Origin: Bacteroidales bacterium
GTDB taxonomy: Bacteria > Bacteroidota > Bacteroidia > Bacteroidales > Bacteroidaceae
DNA: 46,088 bases
Assembly: GCA_018064685.1 (NCBI GenBank)
Contig: JAGHUS010000010.1
Location: 1-46,088 of the forward strand
Direction of reading: 5' to 3'
Shown: piece by piece, positions 41,559 to 46,088 of the stretch
How positions within the stretch are numbered: the first letter of the stretch is position 1
How the letters are laid out: each line of letters starts with the position of its first letter
Notes under the pieces: generated by a model
Told to the model about the DNA's origin: nothing
The model's input: the letters and a program-made list of their open reading frames with translations, nothing else
Database searches by the model: none
Translations under genes and position numbers: made by a program

Positions 41559-41939
41559 ACCTTTCAGGTCTTCAATGTCATACGGCTTTGTCAGGAGAGT
41601 GTCGTTGTGATGATCGCCTTCATAATGTGCATCACGAACTATAGCTACATACTTATCTCCGATTTGCTCTATCGTCAACGCAAAATACCAATGCTTATAA
41701 TACAACTGCCTCCAATCTCTGTCTAACCATGGAATAAACGTTGAGCGACGGATATCCTCCAGCTCAACTTCTTCGTGTACAATTGCAGCAACTTCCGCGA
41801 TATTTTTTCGAAGCTGTTTGTACGTATATTCTTTACGTTCAGGATAGAACCTTCTGTATTCTCGATAGAGGTTTGTGTATTTCCCTACAATAATCTGTCT
41901 AAGTCCTAACGACTTAGGCACTCTTACTGCCAACTTCAT
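41556..41939 (-). CDS. 127-residue protein, possible toxin of a second pair
   Basis: I do not recognise this protein. It is mixed in charge, basic in its first half (KYTNLYREYRRFYPERKEY) and ends RDAHYEGDHHNDTLLTKPYDIEDLKG. It overlaps the preceding 44-residue acidic gene by 26 bp, the pattern of toxin after antitoxin. It lacks obvious catalytic motifs. The operon has a promoter block almost identical to that of the ParE-like operon and ends at the same 3-prime element. Confidence 0.6.
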   Translation of the reverse strand: MKLAVRVPKSLGLRQIIVGKYTNLYREYRRFYPERKEYTYKQLRKNIAEVAAIVHEEVELEDIRRSTFIPWLDRDWRQLYYKHWYFALTIEQIGDKYVAIVRDAHYEGDHHNDTLLTKPYDIEDLKG

Positions 41940-42048
41940 ACTCTGCCTCTATCTTAGAGATGTTTTCGTCAAAAGATTCCAGACACTCGTTAACGAAGTT
42001 TGTGTCCTCAAACTCCATATCGTCGTATTTCTTCTTGTCGTCTTCCAT
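41914..42048 (-). CDS. 44-residue acidic protein, possible antitoxin
   Basis: Starts at ATG 42048 with MEDDKKKYDDMEFEDTNF and is rich in Asp and Glu. A longer frame reaches 42120, but that would put the start inside the duplicated promoter. It overlaps the 127-residue gene by 26 bp. It resembles a minimal antitoxin by size and charge only. Confidence 0.55.
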   Translation of the reverse strand: MEDDKKKYDDMEFEDTNFVNECLESFDENISKIEAEYEVGSKSA

Positions 42049-42073
42049 TATAGTAGGCTTTTGGTAAACTTTT

Positions 42074-42135
42074 TGCAAAAGTACGACTTTATCTTGAAAC
42101 CTCCAAATTCTTTCCCACAAAATTTCAAAGAGCGA
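42074..42135 (-). promoter_or_regulatory. Duplicated promoter region, copy 2 (44/127-residue operon)
   Basis: TTTG (42107-42104) and TACTTTTG (42083-42076) on the minus strand, with 20 bp between them, lie inside a block that matches 41461-41522 at 60 of 62 positions. Transcription would begin near 42069, 21 nt before the ATG at 42048. Confidence 0.85.
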
Positions 42136-42204
42136 TTGTTGTTGTTTTGTTTATTAGTTAATAAAGTTTCCCACCCTTGTAACATCCAGTGTTTTAGCAG
42201 TGAT

Positions 42205-42316
42205 GTCATTCCGACGTTAGGAGGAATCTCCGCCCAATCCTGCATGCTATTGTGAGTCCTCATTGGACTTTGTGAGACGTCGCAAAGTAGGGATTCCTCG
42301 CTTTGCTCGGAATGAC
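42205..42316. repeat. MITE-like inverted-repeat element
   Basis: A 112-bp element with ends GTCATTCCGA / TCGGAATGAC, and inner arms GAGGAATCT / GGATTCCTC. The bases between the outer and inner arms differ. It lies between the methyltransferase stop and the toxin-antitoxin cassettes. Such GTCATTCCGA...GAGGAATC motifs are a common class of repeated intergenic element, as far as I recall. No gene is visible in 42136-42347. Confidence 0.75.
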
Positions 42317-42347
42317 AGGTCCCTTAGAGGTGGAAAACTCCAATTAG

Positions 42348-45110
42348 TTACTTGTCCTTGCTGGTCATCTTCTCGTAGAGTTTGAAGAGGCATTCCAGGC
42401 GGGCTTCGTCAGAGGCGAAGGGGGCACCCGGGTAGCACGACTCTACGATGGTGTCCAGCCGTTGGTGAGCCTCGCGAAGGTCGTCGGGCATGGTGTCGGG
42501 GTCGTAGAGGTCGGCCAACGTCTTGCCCATAGTAAGATAAGGTTCGCGCGTGAGGAGGATGTCGGTGGCTGCTTCCTCAATCTCCGCTTTCTTCGTGTCG
42601 CCGATGGCGGGGAAGGGGAAGGTGTTGTAGCAGAGGCCTGCCGAATAGCGATAGTCGGTTTTGAGTCTTCCGCCTACAGCACGCACCCAATCCATGTGGA
42701 TGCGAGAAGTGAGGATGCCGAAGAGCCACAAGGGAGCATCGTAGATGGCAAAGGCAGAATTGGAAATAACGTCCTCGGCATTCAAATAGCCGATGGGGAT
42801 GTATGGGCGACGTTCGGAAGAAGTAGACGGAACGATGACCTTAGATGAATATTTATTTCTTATTTCTCCAAATAAGTAAGGATATTTTGCCATTTCTCTT
42901 GTCTGTTCTTTAGAACTTTTTAAACGTATATCCTGCACTTTTTGAAATCGAGAAACAAATGGAGGGATAGAATATGCAATATCTCTATCCTTTTCCTCTA
43001 TCCATATACAATAACGCGTCTCATCTTTGATGAATTCGCTTGATCCATAGAATCTTTTAATAAACTGATGACTTTGTGGATAAAGCTCTAATATTTCCAC
43101 CTTTTCTTGATCTGTTAGTAGCAGATTTCCGTCATCTGTAGGTTGTGAGCCTTTTGACATAGTTGGAATAGAACAAATAGGAGTGTTGCTATTCTGCACA
43201 ATGCAAGACTTGGCACTAATCAGATATGGGTTAATTTCTTCACACTTCTTTGCATTTGCATTAGTAAATAGTGTACAACTATCTTTCTTTGCATCCAACC
43301 CAACAATAACACACGTTACTCCTGCGTTGTATTTCGCGTTATTTACCCACTTGAATGATGTATATGCAAAACATATTCTCAAGCCAAGAGCAAATAACGG
43401 TGGCCATAATAGTGCAACCTGTTCACCTTGGCATATAGAGTTGGTAGAAACAAAAGCGAATCGATTGTTCTGCTCCCTCTGAATAAATTGGCCTGCTTTG
43501 AAGAACCAACAGCAAATGTAATCTATTTTTTTGCTTTCTACAATTCCCTTAAAGATGTATTCAATATCAGCTTTTTGTCTTTCATCTTGCAGGACGTATC
43601 CCAAATACGGAGGATTACCAAACACGAACACCTCTTCGTCCGTCGTGTGCGGACACACTTCGTTCCAATCTACTCGGCAGGCATTGCCGCAACGGATATT
43701 GTGAATATCCTGTAACGGTAGAGCATCAATGTCAACGCCAAACTCGCTCGTGAACTTCTTGTTCATTTGGTGCTGTGCAAGCCATAGCGACAGCATGGCC
43801 ACCTCGTGCGGAAAGTCAAGCAATTCAATGCCGTAGAACTGCTCTATCCTTATCTTTGAACCGGCATTGAAGTTGAGGAAATATTCCAGTTGGATGCGTT
43901 GCTGTAGCTTCAGGATATCCATCTCAAGTATGCGCAGCATCTTGTAGGTGATAATGAGGAAGTTGCCGCTTCCGCAGGCAGGGTCGAAGAACTTCATGCG
44001 CGACATCCTCTCCAAGAGGTTGTTGCACTTGTCGCTATGGATGGAGCGTTGGCGATTCACCTGTTTGGTATTGAGTACACCCAGCGTTTCTTGTTCGCAG
44101 ACCTTGCGCCACGATTCCTCAATGGCCGTCAGTTCGCCACGCAACTCCTCCAGGAACAGCGGGTTGATGACCTTCATGATGTTGGGTACCGAGGTGTAGT
44201 GCATGCCCTGGTTGGCGCGTACGTCGGGGTTGACCACGGCCTGAATCATGGAGCCAAAGATGTCGGGGTTGATATCCTGCCAGTCCAGTTCGCCACTCTC
44301 GATGATGATTTGGCGCGCACGCATGCTCAGCTCGGGGATGTAGATGCCACGCTCGAAGAGGCCACCACCCACGTAGGCAAAGTTGCGCTGGCAGTAGGTC
44401 TTGATACTGCCGTCAGGGATGGGCTTGCCACCCATGAAGCGGAACATCTGTTCTAGTACGTCCTTCAGCGAACGGCCGTCGAGCGCAAAGGTCTCGATGG
44501 CGTGGGTGAAGACGTTGGAGGCGAAGATACCCGTGTCCTCGGCAAAGAAGCAGAAGAGCAGGCGGGCGATGAAGGTGTTGAGGTCGTGCAGGTCGCTGTC
44601 CGAGGTGAACTCGTTGTAGGCACGTATCTCGTCGTGCAACTTGGCCAACTTCTCAGCCGCTTTGATGTCGGCCGGCGACTCCTCCACGTATTCGATGCGC
44701 TCCACTCCGGCCAAGGGGTAGAAGAACTCGAAGTCGCAGTAGAGGCGGCCGACCTGCTGCTCGAACGTCTCGCGCTGACGCAGGTCGTAGGCACGGATGG
44801 TAGTGCCGTCCGAGACCGCAATGATCTTGGGGGCAGCCTTCAGCACCTGTGCGTCCCGTTTCAGTTCCTCCAGCTCGGAGGCAAAGCGGAGCGTCGTGCT
44901 GGCCTTGTAGCACAGGAGGCCCTTGACGAGCAGTCCGTCGAACGTCTTGATGACGCCCTTGCCCTCGCGGTAGCGTTTCAACTCGCTTTCCGGCTTGCCG
45001 AAGGCATAGAGCAGTCGGTAGCCCACGTCGTGTTTGTCTACAGTATTGTCTTTGAGGATGCGCAGTCGCTCCTCAATCTCCTTGTAGGAGAGTTGTACCT
45101 TTTTAGCCAT
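42348..45110 (-). CDS. MmeI-like DNA adenine methyltransferase (YeeA/DnmA-like)
   Basis: Methyltransferase of 920 residues. The N-terminal part (1-130) has the shape of the MmeI nuclease domain, but its catalytic ExK is not visible, since LLCYKAS stands where LLVEQKS would be expected. Motif I FDPACGSGNFLI is at about 370-381 and motif IV NPPYLGY at about 497-503. The C-terminal conserved part RPYIPIGYLNAEDV with NTFPFP and a helical tail follows. The region between, about 500-757, is AT-rich and probably the target-recognition domain. B. subtilis DnmA (YeeA), about 880 residues, with helicase YeeB and YeeC, has the same gene set. The start lies 5 bp from a foldback element. Confidence 0.87.
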   Translation of the reverse strand: MAKKVQLSYKEIEERLRILKDNTVDKHDVGYRLLYAFGKPESELKRYREGKGVIKTFDGLLVKGLLCYKASTTLRFASELEELKRDAQVLKAAPKIIAVSDGTTIRAYDLRQRETFEQQVGRLYCDFEFFYPLAGVERIEYVEESPADIKAAEKLAKLHDEIRAYNEFTSDSDLHDLNTFIARLLFCFFAEDTGIFASNVFTHAIETFALDGRSLKDVLEQMFRFMGGKPIPDGSIKTYCQRNFAYVGGGLFERGIYIPELSMRARQIIIESGELDWQDINPDIFGSMIQAVVNPDVRANQGMHYTSVPNIMKVINPLFLEELRGELTAIEESWRKVCEQETLGVLNTKQVNRQRSIHSDKCNNLLERMSRMKFFDPACGSGNFLIITYKMLRILEMDILKLQQRIQLEYFLNFNAGSKIRIEQFYGIELLDFPHEVAMLSLWLAQHQMNKKFTSEFGVDIDALPLQDIHNIRCGNACRVDWNEVCPHTTDEEVFVFGNPPYLGYVLQDERQKADIEYIFKGIVESKKIDYICCWFFKAGQFIQREQNNRFAFVSTNSICQGEQVALLWPPLFALGLRICFAYTSFKWVNNAKYNAGVTCVIVGLDAKKDSCTLFTNANAKKCEEINPYLISAKSCIVQNSNTPICSIPTMSKGSQPTDDGNLLLTDQEKVEILELYPQSHQFIKRFYGSSEFIKDETRYCIWIEEKDRDIAYSIPPFVSRFQKVQDIRLKSSKEQTREMAKYPYLFGEIRNKYSSKVIVPSTSSERRPYIPIGYLNAEDVISNSAFAIYDAPLWLFGILTSRIHMDWVRAVGGRLKTDYRYSAGLCYNTFPFPAIGDTKKAEIEEAATDILLTREPYLTMGKTLADLYDPDTMPDDLREAHQRLDTIVESCYPGAPFASDEARLECLFKLYEKMTSKDK

Positions 45111-45114
45111 AGTA

Positions 45115-45293
45115 CACCCATAGGTTAACTGTGTGTGCGCTGACTATGGTCCTCGCTCCTACGGGTGACGCTCAAATACCAAGAAAGGAAGGGATAAGAA
45201 AAAGGTGCAGCCACCTCTGCTTATCTCTTCCTTTGGGTATTTGGCGTAACCCGTACAACGAAGACAAGCTCAGTGCCCACACCCTATGGGTGC
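45115..45293. repeat. 180-bp imperfect foldback in the methyltransferase leader
   Basis: The two arms pair over the full length with some mismatches. The inner arms are CAAATACC...AAGGAAG...ATAAG...AGGTG and CACCT...CTTAT...CTTCCTT...GGTATTTG (45173-45244), with ACGGGTgACGC / GCGTaACCCGT outside them (45161-45254). The outermost ends are ACCCATAGG / CCTATGGGT. The block lies between a strong promoter and the start codon, so it is in the predicted mRNA leader. Either it is a MITE-like insertion or a structural regulator. No repeat outside the arms indicates a target duplication. Confidence 0.8.
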
Positions 45294-45471
45294 AGGCGTC
45301 GAACTTATCCTTATTCGCTGTACTTCTTTCTTAAATCGCCAAATTTTAGAGGAAGCCTCGAATAAGTTAGCAACGCTAACAATTGTTTATCAAAAAGTTA
45401 TATCACTCCATCGCCCTCCCCTACACCGCCTCGCTCGGCAGCATCAACAGACAGGAACGCGTGCGACAACG

Positions 45472-45503
45472 CAAAAGTACAAAAAAGGATAAAAAAAAGC
45501 AAA
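45472..45503 (-). promoter_or_regulatory. Promoter of the methyltransferase gene
   Basis: On the minus strand TTTG lies at 45503-45500 and TACTTTTG at 45479-45472, with 20 bp between them, a full match. Transcription would start near 45465, giving a leader of about 355 nt that contains the foldback element. Confidence 0.7.
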
Positions 45504-45782
45504 TACTCTTGAAAGAATTTGTAACTGAATTCTCATTTTACGAATATCTGGGGGCGTTTGGTTTGGTCACTTTTGGCATAACACATAACGAATTTGCGCT
45601 ATTGTACTGTTGAATCACATAAATTTCCATTTCACTTGCACTCTTGCACCAACACCGCCTAACACACTATCATTCTGCACGTTTAACCAGTGCAAGACCC
45701 TCACTTCGCTTCCACTGGTCTTCCACTAACATCGTGCAGCACAATTGCCCGACTCGCCTAGCGGCATTTTTTCATTTCCCTA
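45504..45782. other. Gene-free stretch with short inverted repeats
   Basis: I see no convincing gene here. It contains CACTTGCACTCTTGCACC, an inverted pair ACCAGTG / CACTGGT (45686-45692, 45713-45719), and repeated AGTGCAAGAC that also occurs near 45971 and 45982. It may be the edge of a mobile element whose coding part lies to the right. Confidence 0.4.
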
Positions 45783-45896
45783 GCACCTTTTGTGCGGTAC
45801 ACGCACGGTGTACCCTACGGTACATGCATGGTGTACCCTGCGGTACATGCAGCGTGAACCTTGTGGTACATGCAGCGTGAACCATATAAAAGGTGC
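45783..45896. repeat. Tandem array E: four 23-bp palindromic units inside inverted flanks
   Basis: Units start at 45796, 45819, 45842 and 45865. The core is GGTACA(C/T)GCA...TGTACC, with hairpin arms such as GGTACAC / GTGTACC in unit 1. The array is framed by a perfect 9-bp inverted pair, GCACCTTTT (45783-45791) and AAAAGGTGC (45888-45896), which suggests one folded unit. Between 45897 and 46007 I see an AGACCA / TGGTCT hairpin (45977-46000) and no gene. Confidence 0.85.
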
Positions 45897-46007
45897 AAAG
45901 AGAATTTTGAAATGTACGCATGGAGATGCAGAATCATCGTGCATGTGTAAAGTAAGAATGCCCCACATTTAGTGCAAGACCAGTGCAAGACTAGTGGTCT
46001 GTAAAGT

Positions 46008-46088
46008 CTAAAAGTTGACAATAGGATATAGATGCTTTAGCTTGATTCTGGCATCGTCTGTCGTGAACTGCCAGTCCACTCCCTTCTG
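46008..46088 (-). CDS. C-terminal end of a probable transposase (partial)
   Basis: A minus-strand frame enters from the window edge and ends with TAG at 46010-46008. It reads DWQFTTDDARIKLKHLYP near its end, followed by IVNF. I recall such phrases at the C-terminus of transposases of IS630 or a similar family, but the family is uncertain from 26 residues. The start lies outside the window. The surrounding AGTGCAAGAC repeats may belong to the element end. Confidence 0.5.
   Translation of the reverse strand, partial: QKGVDWQFTTDDARIKLKHLYPIVNF

Noticed and set aside
42049..42120. Longer N-terminus for the 44-residue acidic protein
   Set aside because: It would start upstream of the duplicated promoter block, which must be non-coding for the second copy.
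1..46088. tRNA or rRNA genes
   Set aside because: No cloverleaf with a conserved TTC arm or rRNA-like sequence was seen on reading both strands. A covariance-model scan would settle it.

Overview
The window looks like chromosomal DNA of a Prevotella-like member of the Bacteroidales. The signs are promoters of the Bacteroidetes type (TTTG, 19-20 bp, TAnnTTTG) before many genes on both strands, few recognisable Shine-Dalgarno sequences, Bacteroidetes-type families (Omp28-like, DUF4837, a TPR regulator with a C-terminal helix-turn-helix, a type-IX-like sorting domain, a large alpha-2-macroglobulin), and many short intergenic repeats. Most genes are GC-rich at third codon positions. A few stretches (about 4.7-7.6 kb, 40.4-42.1 kb and the middle of the methyltransferase gene) are clearly AT-richer. 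I saw no rRNA, tRNA or CRISPR array.

Layout. 74-2555: an energy-transduction operon exbB / small membrane protein / exbD / exbD, ended by a strong terminator. 2724-3734: an Lrp-family regulator and dihydrofolate reductase. 3735-4718: a gene-free block of short tandem arrays, including two related cassettes with different 12-bp arrays and a nearly identical 78-bp flank. 4719-12309 (minus): an AT-rich membrane protein, a TPR regulator, a secreted M16 zinc protease, rsgA and frr. 12449-18266 (plus): a VTC-like polyphosphate polymerase, DUF4956 membrane protein, DUF2490-like outer membrane protein, small sorting-domain protein, beta-helix (Cthe_2159-like) secreted protein, and a sensor kinase whose phospho-accepting histidine is replaced by isoleucine. 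18317-20212: pyrH, greA and a HIT protein. 20213-25752: repeats, manC, dacB, yraN, birA and a DUF4837 lipoprotein. 25837-35855 (minus): an Omp28-like protein, an 1855-residue alpha-2-macroglobulin, pepD and a UPF0104-type membrane protein. 35943-36809: rsmA.

36854-45110 (minus) is the most interesting part. It carries a three-part, defence-like locus: an MmeI-like DNA methyltransferase, a superfamily 2 helicase, and a GIY-YIG plus ASCH nuclease with a 76-residue partner. The set resembles Bacillus subtilis YeeA(DnmA)-YeeB-YeeC. Two toxin-antitoxin-like operons sit between the methyltransferase and the helicase. They share a duplicated 62-bp promoter region and a duplicated 3-prime end element, so they look like tandem cassettes with different cargo. 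The methyltransferase has an AT-rich patch over its predicted target-recognition domain, and its 5-prime leader holds a roughly 180-bp imperfect foldback. The window ends in a palindromic tandem array and the C-terminal tail of a probable transposase gene.

How the genes may work together: the ExbBD operon would energise outer-membrane transport. The VTC/DUF4956/beta-helix cluster looks like one pathway linking the inner membrane to the cell surface, with the kinase-like protein as a possible sensor. The restriction-like locus and the embedded addiction cassettes form a compact defence island. Functions are inferred from sequence motifs read by eye, and no database search was run.
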